From the NCBI GenBank assembly GCA_003427395.1, contig BFEA01000510.1, positions 38,028-85,571 of the forward strand: DNA of 47,544 nucleotides. The letters are read 5' to 3'. The notes below the pieces were generated by a model. That model was not told the DNA's origin and did no database searches. It was given only the letters and a program-made list of their open reading frames with translations. The first letter of the stretch is position 1, and each line of letters begins with the position of its first letter. This stretch comes from Chara braunii. Taxonomy: Eukaryota; Streptophyta; Charophyceae; Charales; Characeae. A program made the translations under genes and the position numbers. Shown piece after piece: positions 42,665-47,544 of this stretch.

Positions 42665-45115
42665 CCTCTCTTCTCCACATTCCAGTGCTCTTTCTGTCCG
42701 ATTGTTGTGAAAAGCCATGTACTGTTTTGGATATTTTGCAGGTTTCCGAAAGTGCTGAGACTGATCTGATGTCTGTGGCATTGACAGTCCCTGACTCTGA
42801 CCAAAACATATAGAGATTCTGGACACACATAGACAAGGAATCAGGGCTTGGGGAGGAGCGGGGCGTATGGGGTGGGGAAGGAGGGGGGGGGGAAGGGGGG
42901 GGGTTATGGGAGTGTTAGGCGGTGCAATGTTATATCTGGTCCGGTTGAGCAATTGAATGGCAGGAGGCTGTACAAGTGGCGGCTTCGTTTCGAGCAACAG
43001 CTGGTTGAGCGGGCCGTAATCAAAAGCGAGCAAGCGAACGGCGGGAGACTGCTGTAGAAGTAGGCACGTTCTTTACGAGCGATAGCCAGCTGGGACGGGA
43101 GGTCATCCATTAAGTGAGCTATCAAGCAGTCGGGAAGCCTTCTGTAGCCGGCCAGGGTGGGGGGCAACGATCAAGGGATCACTCGATAGTCGGGTGGGCG
43201 GGCCCATCAATCGAACAGCAGGAGGCTGTACGCATGGCGCCTTCGTTGCGAGCAAAAAAGCCACGCATTTACATCTACATCTACATCACATCTACTACGT
43301 TTAGTTCTGCCACACCCATGTCACTTGAGTCGATATGCAGAGATGATGATGAACAGCGATGAAGAGCGTGAACAGCAATCAGGAGCTCCGCTTGACAATG
43401 GCGATTGTGGAATGGCGGTGAAGGGCGCGGAGAGAACGCAAAGAGAGCGCGCAGCAACCAGGGTGTTAGGACAAAATATGCAACGCACTACCTTCTTCTC
43501 CCAAATACAATCTATGGTCATTATAGCAGTATTTAGACTGAAAGATATCCCAAATACAGCCTTAATGAGTGTACGACGTGTACGTAGTATTCGGGGGAAG
43601 AAGGTAGCATAGAGTACGGTCTAGGAGATACAGCATGGCACTAGCATACAGCCTAGGAGATTGAAAAAGAACTGAGCAGGAGAGAGCCCATGATATCCCA
43701 GAACCATTATGATCTTGTCCTTCGGTTCCTTCGTCTTCTTCTTCATTATTGTATGGCCTGCAAGGGCACTAGAATAGGGTATGGCCTGCAAGGGCACTAG
43801 AATAGGGTACACTCAATGAGGTACACCGTGGCACTCGAAAATAGTAGAGTCTACAAGATTCCAGACGAGAGCTGAACACTACCAGAAGATTTCCGGGCAT
43901 TGTTATGGTCTTCTAGTGGTTCTTCGAACTTCTTCCTTTTTTTTTTCTTTTTTTTTTTTTCCTGTTTCTACTTCTACCTGGTCAATGTATGCCTAAGAGG
44001 GGCACCCTATTCATCTTGTGCTCCCCCATATCACCCTCCTGTATTTGATACTTCTGATATAATTCTGTCTCTTCTGAGTAACTCTGACGCCATCGTCTCT
44101 CACCAGTCATGTATGCATCCTGAATCCGGATGTTTTGTTTGTACTTCCCCCCGTTCGTACACCGATGAACTGTTGAAACACAGACCCAAGTTCGAATCTA
44201 AATGCAATCGAAATAATTCTGAATTACCTGGGGCTGGTCAAGCTCAATGATGATATCCCAAGGCCATTGCGCTTTCAAAAAGAAAGAAGAAGAAAAAAGA
44301 GTTTAAAAGACCTGTTGTCCTATTCGCCTTTCTATTTTCGCTGCTCCGTGTGTGCGTCGTCATTGAAAACATGCGATGAGTCGTGCTGTTTGATGAGCTG
44401 ACAATGACAAGCAGGGGCAATCAGCGCCTTGGCATGTTAGGATTGTACCCCAGCATACCACAATACATCACCTGGGCTGTAGGGCCAGGGCCTAGGTCAC
44501 CTGGTGGGTCGAAGGATTTGATTCTTATCTCTCTGATCAAATGCACGCTATGAGATGGCAGCTCCAAAACTTGCGAGTTGTATGTACGACGCAGAGAAAT
44601 TGGTCTTCTGAGTTCGAACTGACGGATTTCTATACATCAAGTGACTGAACATGGAATGCTTGAGAAACAGCCGACACACCTAGTATCTTGTCCTGAATGG
44701 AAAGCATACTTACTCACTCACTCTTAAAAAAGAAAAAAGAAAAAAAGGAAAGCATACTTATCGTAGTCATGAGAACCCAATGTGGCGTGAAGGTTGCACT
44801 GGCGGTGAAACACCATGTGAAGCTTTCACGTTCTCCGTGTGGACAGTGAAAGTTCGTGAAATGGATCACCGGATGGATGTGTCAATCAAGCGGTGAGAGT
44901 GTGTATGATGATGGTTGAATGGGTGGTTTTCGACTAACTGATGGCAGTGCGCTCCTTTGCATTTTTCTTTTGATTACCAGATTAAACTGCTTCACCTGTA
45001 TGATTGCCTCAGAGCAAACAAGGCGACATCTGCTTGGGGACTGGAAGTCCGTGTGCCCTTCCTTGACAGGGACTTCATGAATGTGGCGATGAGCTTTGAC
45101 CCTGCAGAAAAGATG
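27410..45115 (+). CDS. ASN: Asparagine synthetase (glutamine-hydrolysing), partial, nine exons
   Basis: The enzyme makes asparagine from aspartate using glutamine nitrogen and ATP, in the cytosol. The nine exons are 27410-27508, 29846-29987, 31896-31991, 33634-33731, 34460-34621, 37005-37085, 39298-39458, 42514-42574 and 44981-45115. They total 1035 nt, exactly 345 codons, with no stop, and all introns are GT-AG. The order is that of plant AS proteins: NGEIYNH and the glutamine-site SDCEV, then RDPIGI, then the linker ending FEVFPPGH, then the PP-loop SGGLDSS, the synthetase motif SGEGADE, and the aspartate-side region [20 protein letters not shown]. The exons encoding the N-terminal MCGI cysteine and the GDQPLF region, and the last roughly 165 residues, were not found, so the gene is partial at both ends of what I can see. 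Introns measure 2337, 1908, 1642, 728, 2383, 2212, 3055 and 2406 bp. Identity is secure; which plant ASN class it belongs to is not judged. Confidence 0.95.
27655..27716 (+). repeat. ~60-bp dispersed repeat in ASN intron 1
   Basis: This is the partner of 26905-26966. The pair flanks exon a at similar distances on both sides. Confidence 0.55.
28204..28388 (+). mobile_element. tRNA-derived SINE (family A), copy 2, ASN intron 1
   Basis: GGGCTTAGCTCAGTTGATAC, a degenerate B box, CTGAATTACCTAGGGATGG, CAATGATATCTCAAGG, then a C-rich run and an A-rich tail. Confidence 0.72.
28659..28700. repeat. Left-end-like family 2 sequence, ASN intron 1
   Basis: TTAAACAACCAGTACGTTGC then CCAGGCAAACTTGAGAATCG resembles the family 2 end and also 34084-34140 (TTAGACGACCAGTACATCGC). 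No partner end is seen. Confidence 0.4.
28700..28825 (+). repeat. GC-rich ~62-bp tandem duplication, ASN intron 1
   Basis: GGGCAGGCGCYGAGGTAGCT then CGAAAGGCCCGACC and GAGACCTGYCTGCCCGGGC occur twice. Confidence 0.88.
29846..29987 (+). CDS. ASN: ASN exon b: end of glutaminase domain
   Basis: This exon has 142 nt, phase 0 to phase 1, with an acceptor ending GAACAG and the donor GTGAGG. It opens with [20 protein letters not shown], then carries the family signature ARDPIGI and ends GWGRD plus one base of a glycine codon. It follows directly on exon a in the protein. Confidence 0.95.
30290..30405 (+). repeat. Dispersed repeat (family D), ASN intron 2
   Basis: GGGGAGCAGCACCTGCTGGA followed by AACCGGGTCCGGCGTCCC and CATTACCCAGCTTCG. 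It matches 46350-46460 and shorter pieces at 2387, 5672, 11440 and 14295. Confidence 0.62.
30617..31040 (+). repeat. Tandem repeat, 163-165-bp unit, about 2.5 copies, ASN intron 2
   Basis: GGTGTGAGGATTG landmarks at 30617 and 30780 and GGTGTGCGCC at about 30945. Each unit carries GGGCGRGAGAGAAG, TAGGGCATCTTYGATGGGG and TATCTCCAAGG. Confidence 0.88.
31896..31991 (+). CDS. ASN: ASN exon c: interdomain linker
   Basis: This exon has 96 nt, phase 1 to phase 1, with an acceptor ending TTTGCAG and the weak donor GTCAGC. It encodes [18 protein letters not shown] followed by [14 protein letters not shown], the conserved stretch joining the glutaminase and synthetase domains. The donor departs from GTAAGT, but it is the only choice that keeps the frame into the next exon. 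Confidence 0.93.
32324..32453. mobile_element. Near-perfect 130-bp foldback palindrome, ASN intron 3
   Basis: Two ~63-base arms are separated by the 4-base loop GCAA at 32387-32390. The outer ends are GCTGGCGGCTTCAGCC and GGCTGAAACCGCCAGC. I see only one mismatch. It would form a very stable hairpin in DNA or in the ASN pre-mRNA. Confidence 0.92.
32881..32942 (-). pseudogene. U6 snRNA fragment in ASN intron 3
   Basis: The minus strand reads GTTAAAATTGGAACGATACG, then GAGAAGATTAGCATGGCCCC, then TGCGCACGGATGACA, and stops at a C/T-rich run on the plus strand. The U6 3' end is absent. Confidence 0.88.
32936..32998 (+). repeat. 32-bp tandem duplication, ASN intron 3
   Basis: GAGTCCAACTGAAGGCTATC then CTAATAACTTG is present twice without differences, starting at the end of the U6 fragment. 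Confidence 0.93.
33186..33333. mobile_element. Composite/half hairpin MITE (family 1-like), ASN intron 3
   Basis: This segment has repeated near-palindromes of the form ATTCGAATACAACGCATGTG and GTGCGTTCTATTCGAAT, ending with the family-1 right end TGTTCGGGGGAAGACGGTAG. No matching left end is clear, so it looks rearranged. Confidence 0.55.
33634..33731 (+). CDS. ASN: ASN exon d: RRYYSPPW region
   Basis: This exon has 98 nt, phase 1 to phase 0, with an acceptor ending CTTTGCAG and the donor GTAAGC. It encodes [14 protein letters not shown] and continues to LRLAFTR, matching the plant AS segment just before the PP-loop exon. Confidence 0.94.
33820..34003 (+). repeat. Tandem duplication, ~107-bp offset, ASN intron 4
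   Basis: CCTTGTTCATGAYGGACRYG, CTTGCTTCCTTATTG, GAATCATGRTTCAATCA and a T run occur twice. Confidence 0.85.
34004..34050 (+). repeat. 47-base poly(T), ASN intron 4
   Basis: An uninterrupted T homopolymer followed by CCAG. Its exact length may be an assembly estimate. Confidence 0.85.
34084..34145. repeat. Left-end-like family 2 sequence, ASN intron 4
   Basis: TTAGACGACCAGTACATCGC then CCAGGTCGAACTTGGAGAAT, similar to 28659-28700. It follows a 47-base T run (34004-34050). Confidence 0.4.
34460..34621 (+). CDS. ASN: ASN exon e: ATP pyrophosphatase PP-loop
   Basis: This exon has 54 codons, phase 0 at both ends, with an acceptor ending GTTCAG and the donor GTAAGA. It begins [20 protein letters not shown] and holds the complete PP-loop SGGLDSS, which binds ATP and forms the beta-aspartyl-AMP intermediate. 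A fragment of this exon is repeated inside the next intron near 34707-34736. Confidence 0.97.
34689..34804. mobile_element. Small inverted-repeat element in ASN intron 5
   Basis: AGCCTCTCTCAAGAGCATTT at the left and its exact complement (34785-34804) at the right, 116 bp overall. The interior includes a copy of ASN exon e sequence. Its right end touches the 609-bp element. Confidence 0.8.
34707..34736 (+). pseudogene. Intronic copy of an ASN exon e fragment
   Basis: The bases GCCATATC-AAGGAATCAAAC from exon e recur here with one inserted G, followed by a similar CGGC. About 22 of 24 positions match, 159 bp downstream of the original. The copy lies between the two arms of the small inverted-repeat element at 34689-34804, so it may be captured host sequence or part of a local duplication. 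Confidence 0.55.
34804..35412. mobile_element. TTAA-flanked inverted-repeat element, 609 bp, ASN intron 5
   Basis: Left end TTAAACCACCACTCTACCCG and right end CGGGTAGGCTGCTGGTTTAA are inverted over ~25 bp. The interior contains a ~215-bp degenerate direct duplication (AAAATGTGATGAATTG at ~34910 and ~35123; TTTTTCCTGSAAAGATCAC at ~34979 and ~35197). No coding capacity. Confidence 0.8.
35675..35868 (+). mobile_element. tRNA-derived SINE (family A), copy 3, ASN intron 5
   Basis: This is the best-preserved copy: GGGCTAGCTCAGTCGGTACA, B box GAGTTCGAATCC, CTGAATTACCTGGGGCCCG, GATATCCCAAGG, CCTTTTGAAAAAAAG tail. Confidence 0.78.
36063..36755. mobile_element. TTAA-flanked inverted-repeat element, 693 bp, ASN intron 5
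   Basis: Left end TTAACCACTAGTACCTCCG and right end CGGAGGTACTAGTGGTTTAA are perfect inverted repeats apart from one base. A (CTTT)n run abuts the left end. Interior frames are not protein-like. Confidence 0.85.
36811..36862 (+). pseudogene. Decayed copy of the acceptor and start of ASN exon f
   Basis: About 30 of 36 bases match the real acceptor/exon junction. Both contain GCTGNAATACCTGTGA, then SCAGG, then AGATTT. The copied junction falls at 36846, 159 bp before the real exon start at 37005. No coding continuation survives. Confidence 0.6.
37005..37085 (+). CDS. ASN: ASN exon f: [11 protein letters not shown] segment
   Basis: This exon has 27 codons, phase 0 at both ends, with an acceptor ending GAGCAG and the donor GTTGGT. 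It encodes [16 protein letters not shown] and ends HFTIQ. It is short and easily missed, but it is required to join exon e (ending IGLK) to exon g (starting EGIDAL). The acceptor and the first bases of the exon are repeated in decayed form about 159 bp upstream. Confidence 0.95.
37555..37815 (+). repeat. Tandem duplication, ~152-bp unit, ASN intron 6
   Basis: ATGGAKGTTTCTMCAGGGAG then GAGGGAATG at 37561 and 37713, and GGGAACACTGAAGGCATTAG then WGGTTCACCC in both units. Confidence 0.9.
38757..38880. mobile_element. Truncated family 2 element, ASN intron 6
   Basis: Begins TTAAACCTCCAGTACACGGC, then CCAGCCTTGCTGAAAGG and GGAGGCCTCCGAA, collinear with 4335-4460. No right inverted repeat is found; a tRNA-like SINE remnant follows. 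Confidence 0.65.
38915..38990 (-). mobile_element. tRNA-like SINE remnant in ASN intron 6
   Basis: The minus strand has GGGGCTGAATGGTACACACA as a degenerate A-box head and GTGTTTGAAACCCGATGG as a B-box-like end. It sits immediately after the inverted-repeat element at 38757. Confidence 0.45.
39038..39094 (-). pseudogene. U6 snRNA fragment with poly(A) in ASN intron 6
   Basis: The minus strand contains AATTAGAACGATACAGAGAA then GATTAGCATGGCAC joined straight to about 20 A (T run at 39018-39037). The U6 3' third is replaced by the poly(A), a typical truncated retrocopy. Confidence 0.87.
39298..39458 (+). CDS. ASN: ASN exon g: SGEGADE catalytic segment
   Basis: This exon has 161 nt, phase 0 to phase 2, with an acceptor ending GATTCAG and the donor GTATGG. 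It encodes [20 protein letters not shown], the [20 protein letters not shown] block and the catalytic motif [11 protein letters not shown]. Reading through the donor meets a stop 23 codons later, so intron retention would truncate the protein. Confidence 0.96.
40007..40047 (+). repeat. (GT)n microsatellite, ASN intron 7
   Basis: About 20 GT units at the end of a family C repeat. Confidence 0.97.
40040..40220 (-). repeat. Dispersed repeat (family C), ending at a GT microsatellite
   Basis: The minus strand has ATCCTGGGCAGACTGTGGGG, CCTCCTGATGATTTGGCGAA, AACAGTCTGGCACAGTCGAC, and GTGGAGTTGTGAATAGAGAA, then (CA)n. Confidence 0.65.
40252..40324 (-). tRNA. trnF: tRNA-Phe(GAA), mitochondrial type (nuclear insertion)
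   Basis: This is a 73-nt cloverleaf on the minus strand. The acceptor GTTTAGG pairs with TCTAAAC, the D arm is GCTCAGTTGGTTAGAGC, the anticodon loop CTGAAAA gives anticodon GAA, and the T arm is AGTGGTTCGAATCCACT. All stems pair. The sequence closely resembles plant mitochondrial trnF rather than nuclear or plastid tRNA-Phe, and a mitochondrial rps2 start lies 17 bp away, so the whole segment is probably transferred mitochondrial DNA. Whether it is transcribed in the nucleus is unknown. Confidence 0.88.
40342..40410 (+). pseudogene. rps2: Mitochondrial rps2 5' fragment (nuclear insertion)
   Basis: The open frame begins [20 protein letters not shown] and then RTP, which resembles the N-terminus of mitochondrial ribosomal protein S2 of streptophytes (VIQKLLSTNAHLGHR-type). 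After 23 codons it breaks into a dispersed nuclear repeat. It is divergently oriented to the adjacent trnF, as one contiguous mitochondrial piece. Confidence 0.65.
40411..40525 (-). repeat. Degenerate family C fragment beside the mitochondrial insertion
   Basis: The minus strand shows CTGGGTGACGTGGTGAGTCC then TTGTCCATCAG, as in 11577-11610. It abuts the end of the rps2-like segment. Confidence 0.45.
40600..40755 (-). repeat. Dispersed repeat (family C), flanked by microsatellites on both sides
   Basis: The minus strand has CTGATGAGTCGGTGAAGTCC, AAACAGTCTGGCACAGGGAT, GAGTTGTGTATAGCGAACAT, then (CA)n at 40615-40648; a second (CA/GT)n lies at the other end (40748-40781). Confidence 0.65.
40808..40905 (+). 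repeat. Purine-rich ~40-bp tandem repeat, ASN intron 7
   Basis: GAGGTGAAGCCCAGAAGGGA then GAGGGAGAGAGGGATGGAGG repeats about twice, after a (CA)n(GA)n tract. Confidence 0.85.
40918..41012 (+). repeat. Dispersed repeat pair in ASN intron 7, copy 1
   Basis: GTGGAGTGAGAAGGATGAAA, GTCTTTGGCATGAGAGCT, and GCTATTGCCAC recur as GTGGAGTGGGAGGGTGGAAA, ACCTTTGGCATGAAAGCT, GCATTGCCAC at 42012-42115. Confidence 0.55.
41829..41867 (+). repeat. (GA)n microsatellite, ASN intron 7
   Basis: About 19 GA units, followed by CCAG repeats and then GAC-rich repeats. Confidence 0.95.
42012..42115 (+). repeat. Dispersed repeat pair in ASN intron 7, copy 2
   Basis: This is the partner of 40918-41012, preceded by a (GACA)n run near 41950-41980. 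Confidence 0.55.
42207..42335 (+). repeat. ~65-bp tandem duplication, ASN intron 7
   Basis: TGACAAYTGACGGAGGCAAG, then TTCTTTCTTTACATTACTCT and GTCATTCCYGCTC occur twice. Confidence 0.9.
42514..42574 (+). CDS. ASN: ASN exon h: [13 protein letters not shown] segment
   Basis: This exon has 61 nt, phase 2 to phase 0, with an acceptor ending TGCTACAG and the donor GTACAT. It encodes [20 protein letters not shown], a near-invariant plant AS block. An ~80-bp CT microsatellite begins about nine bases past the donor. Confidence 0.95.
42583..42662 (+). repeat. (CT)n microsatellite just inside ASN intron 8
   Basis: About 40 CT units beginning nine bases after the exon h donor. Confidence 0.97.
42950..43260 (+). 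repeat. Degenerate tandem repeat, ASN intron 8
   Basis: GCAGGAGGCTGTACAAGTGG then CGGCTTCGTTTCGAGCAA at 42959 recurs at 43219 as GCAGGAGGCTGTACGCATGG, with weaker intermediate copies (GGCGGGAGACTGCTGTAGAA near 43038). Confidence 0.6.
43488..43608. mobile_element. Hairpin MITE (family 1), copy e, ASN intron 8
   Basis: Left arm CTACCTTCTTCTCCCAAATA then CAATCTATGGTCATTATAGC; right arm TACGTAGTATTCGGGGGAAG then AAGGTAG. Confidence 0.82.
43750..43809 (+). repeat. 30-bp tandem duplication, ASN intron 8
   Basis: GTATGGCCTGCAAGGGCACT then AGAATAGG is present twice without change. Confidence 0.93.
44152..44302 (+). mobile_element. tRNA-derived SINE (family A), copy 4, 5'-truncated, ASN intron 8
   Basis: The element begins in the middle of the tRNA-like head (CGTACACCGATGAACTGTTG), keeps the B box AAGTTCGAATC, the CTGAATTACCTGGGGC body and an A-rich tail. 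Confidence 0.72.
44981..45115 (+). CDS. ASN: ASN exon i: substrate-pocket segment
   Basis: This exon has 45 codons, phase 0 at both ends, with an acceptor ending GATTACCAG and the donor GTAAGA. It begins [20 protein letters not shown], then EVRVPFLD, and ends DPAEKM. It is the last AS exon I find; the family's next block (LGRIEKW and onward) is not recognisable before the window ends. Confidence 0.95.
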
Positions 45116-45159
45116 GTAAGACGTCCCTCCCCTCTCCCCTCACCTCACCCTACCTCCCT

Positions 45160-45160
<1 letters not shown>

Positions 45161-45240
<80 letters not shown>
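45161..45240 (+). repeat. (CT)n microsatellite downstream of exon i
   Basis: About 38-40 CT units starting ~45 bases after the exon i donor. Confidence 0.97.
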
Positions 45241-45257
45241 ATCTGGGGTCTTTTAAA

Positions 45258-45259
45258 AC

Positions 45260-45311
<52 letters not shown>

Positions 45312-45366
45312 TGACTTACATGCATTCTTGTCAGGGATCTGCAGATTGGTGCGAGTAAATCCGACC

Positions 45367-45443
<77 letters not shown>
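45258..45443 (+). repeat. (AC)n / (CT)n / (CA)n compound microsatellites
   Basis: (AC)n at 45260-45308, (CT)n at 45371-45398 and (CA)n at 45399-45443. The unique spacers between and after the arrays (CTTGTCAGGGATCTGCAGAT and TTGTCAGTGGTTTGGACC; GCGAGTAAATCCGACCACCT and TATGAGTAAATTCGACCACT) show a duplicated ~165-bp block. Confidence 0.9.
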
Positions 45444-45447
<4 letters not shown>

Positions 45448-45529
45448 ACTCACAGACATTCTTGTCAGTGGTTTGGACCAGCAGTCTGCATGTTGGTATG
45501 AGTAAATTCGACCACTTTTCTCTGGGTTT

Positions 45530-45645
45530 CAAGGCAAATTGTGGGCGAACGCGTTGAGTCCTTGCCCATCAGTCAAATGCATCCAGGGCAGACCGTCGGG
45601 GTTCAACCTGCTGATGAGTTGGTGCAGTGCAAATTCGCATCGGAG
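45530..45645 (+). repeat. Dispersed repeat (family C), right of exon i
   Basis: GGGCGAACGCGTTGAGTCCT, CCCATCAGTCAAATGCATCC, GGGGTTCAACCTGCTGATGA and GTTGGTGCAG, collinear with 11577-11660. Confidence 0.62.
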
Positions 45646-46349
45646 AAAAGAGGCTAATAAGAGGTACTGGTGGCTGAAGCAACTTTTATGGATTCTGCCG
45701 CCTGTCAATACGTGAGTTTCTGGTTGGGGTATCACTGATGCTGCTGCAAGCCGAAACTCGTGTAAGCAGACTCAGAAGTCTGTACCCTTTGTTTGAGCAC
45801 ATGGGTAAGGGGCTCTGTGTTTTGGAGAGCAGTGCTTCAAGGGGGAGACGAGGGATCTCTAGCCTCAGGGAAGCTGTGGATTTGCGTCGCCGGCTATCGA
45901 TATACACTTGTCTCAGAGTGCACGTGCATGTGAAGCAGGCGACTGTGTGGGCAAGTGCCGTTTGGCATGACGGGCAGCAGCATGCAAGCGTGCGCTGAAT
46001 CACGAGTACATCGGGCCCTCACCCTTGTCGTCCACAATCCTACCCATGGTATTGGTATAGACACCATCGGTTTGACGCTGTGACAGTTTGGTGGTCCAGA
46101 CTCCAAGGGGAGGGGGGCCGGGGGGGGGGGNGGGGACGTGAAATCGAGCACCAGGAAAAAGAGGCTGAGGTGTACCGGTGAGTTACGCAGACGGATGTGT
46201 GGCCATCGTCTACTTATTTTAGCCAAACGAAAGAGGGAAAGCATGCATTTGGCATTTTTTCTTTTGTAGATTGTTAACACTTGTGTGAGTAGAGTATGAT
46301 CTTTTTTAAGTCTTTTTTTTTTTTTTTTTTTTTTTTTTGAACAATGCGC

Positions 46350-46460
46350 CAATCTATTTGTGAGGAGCAGCATGTGCTGGGAAACCGGGCCCAGCGTCCC
46401 ATCATGAAAATGTACGAAGCATTGATAGTACCGGGGCCATTACCCGGTTTCGGCTAAGGA
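46350..46460 (+). repeat. Dispersed repeat (family D), right flank
   Basis: GAGGAGCAGCATGTGCTGGG, AAACCGGGCCCAGCGTCCCA, and CATTACCCGGTTTCGGC. The AAACCGGG and CCCGGTTT parts are inverted, so it can fold. Confidence 0.6.
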
Positions 46461-46925
46461 TGACAGGTTAACAATTGTGCGAGTGGAGTAGGGTCTATAA
46501 TACTCTATATATTATCTAATGAAATGGGTGTGCTCTTTTTTCACTTTTGGTTTTTTGAATCGAGTAGTTTGACTAGTTTCTAATTTTAGTGATCATCTTT
46601 TCCCTGTTTTCCACCCGAGGGCTGGACTTCGCTCATTTTTTTGATTTTTTTTTATTTTTTTTTTTTAACTGTTTGAAAGTTTTTTTTTTGTTCTCACTAT
46701 ATTGTCCCTTCGAATACCTAGACCACACCCAATAGATGGCTAATCAACTCCCAGATGGTCGATAACCGCCGATTTGAGCCTTACCACATAGTTTCAATGG
46801 CAGGATATTTCAAATTTGTGATTTGGGATTCTCTATCGCCAAGTTGCGCTGGTGTATCTTGATCCTGGACGGGATGTTTTAGGCTGCTGATGGAGGTGCT
46901 GAGATTACGGGTAGATTTCAGTGAC

Positions 46926-46981
46926 TGGTCTTCGGGCCTGCTGAGGATGGGATGGGATGGGATGGGATGGGATGGGATGGT
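46926..46981 (+). repeat. (GGGAT)n pentanucleotide repeat
   Basis: About seven GGGAT units. Confidence 0.95.
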
Positions 46982-47424
46982 TGGCATTGCCGTGAGATGA
47001 AATTTCCTGTGAGCAGAGTTAGCAGACTGACAGTGTCCAAACTGTGAGGGCAGTGTGGGTGTGACTTTTTTTACGCCCGTTGAAGGTGCCAGCTCATACG
47101 GTTTCATAGCTTTAATCTAGGCTTCCTCAGTCGCCCGGCCGGGGCGGCACGGCCATGCACCTGCGCACCCTGCACGGCTGGGCGGCTGTTTAATCAGATT
47201 TATATTAACGAGATGTAAAAAGGGTTGAGACTCTTGAGAGTTCCGAACGATTAAAAACCCACTCCACACTTCTCTCCGTTATGGCAGAGAGAACCTGAGA
47301 TAGGAGCAGTGATGTCTCGTTGGCTTCCATCATAGGAAGGATTAACCCCTTCTCTGCCACTGTGAATCCGGCTCAATCAGCCCATCAAGTGAAATTTGGA
47401 AGTATTATTTAATATTTAATTATT

Positions 47425-47537
47425 ATTATTATCAGGGTAACCGGCGTTCGGGACGGGCCGAACGCCCGAACCCGAACGCCCGAACGTATGGTACCCCTTG
47501 GGGATGCGTTCGGCCGTTCGGGCCGAACGCGGACCCC
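47425..47537. repeat. Palindromic GTTCGG/CCGAAC cluster at the window edge
   Basis: Dense direct and inverted copies of GCGTTCGG and CCGAACGC, for example GGGCCGAACGCCCGAAC and GCGTTCGGCCGTTCGGGCCG. This could be a transposon terminus with subterminal repeats; the window ends here. Confidence 0.6.
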
Positions 47538-47544
47538 AAAAAAA

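Larger units (their letters stand above)
45646..47424. other. Probable ASN intron, no exon found
   Basis: This stretch contains one ambiguous base (n) in a G-run at ~46131, a family D repeat, a T27 run near 46312 and the GGGAT repeat. The next expected AS block was not found. Confidence 0.5.

Overview
The window is eukaryotic nuclear DNA. It has spliceosomal GT-AG introns, U6/U2 snRNA-derived pseudogenes, a plant-type Ty3/gypsy chromovirus primed by initiator tRNA-Met, fragments of plant-type mitochondrial genes (nad7, trnF, rps2), tRNA-derived SINEs, a LINE remnant and very long microsatellites. A plant-type glutamine-dependent asparagine synthetase in a bloated, repeat-filled locus suggests a streptophyte, most plausibly a charophyte green alga such as Chara. 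The organism name is an inference, not something the sequence proves.

The one host gene I can recognise is asparagine synthetase on the + strand. Nine consecutive exons (27410-45115) join in frame into 345 codons, about 60% of a normal plant enzyme. They cover the second half of the glutaminase domain and most of the ATP-dependent synthetase domain. The exons holding the N-terminal catalytic cysteine and the C-terminal end are not visible, so the gene appears to run past both the recognised left exon and the right edge. Introns are 0.7-3.1 kb and filled with mobile elements and tandem duplications. Three exons have decayed partial duplicates about 160 bp away.

Region by region. 1-17.2 kb: no recognisable host gene; short tandem repeats, U6 retrocopies, a U2 fragment, hairpin MITEs, TTAA-flanked inverted-repeat elements, tRNA-derived SINE copies and a LINE C-terminal remnant. 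17.25-17.47 kb: a nuclear copy of mitochondrial nad7. 17.8-26.2 kb: a complete but inactivated Ty3/gypsy chromovirus on the - strand, bounded by a 4-bp target duplication. 26.2-27.4 kb: probable intron just upstream of the first recognised exon, with a duplicated acceptor-like segment and a decayed exon copy. 27.4-45.1 kb: asparagine synthetase exons and repeat-packed introns; intron 7 carries a second mitochondrial insertion (trnF plus the start of rps2). 45.1-47.5 kb: microsatellites and dispersed repeats, probably the next intron.

Nothing here looks like an operon or a multi-gene system. The notable biology is genome dynamics: all five U6 retrocopies lie in one orientation, long poly(T) tracts are strongly strand-biased, several foldback/TIR families tile introns end to end, and many independent local duplications have units of about 132-169 bp.
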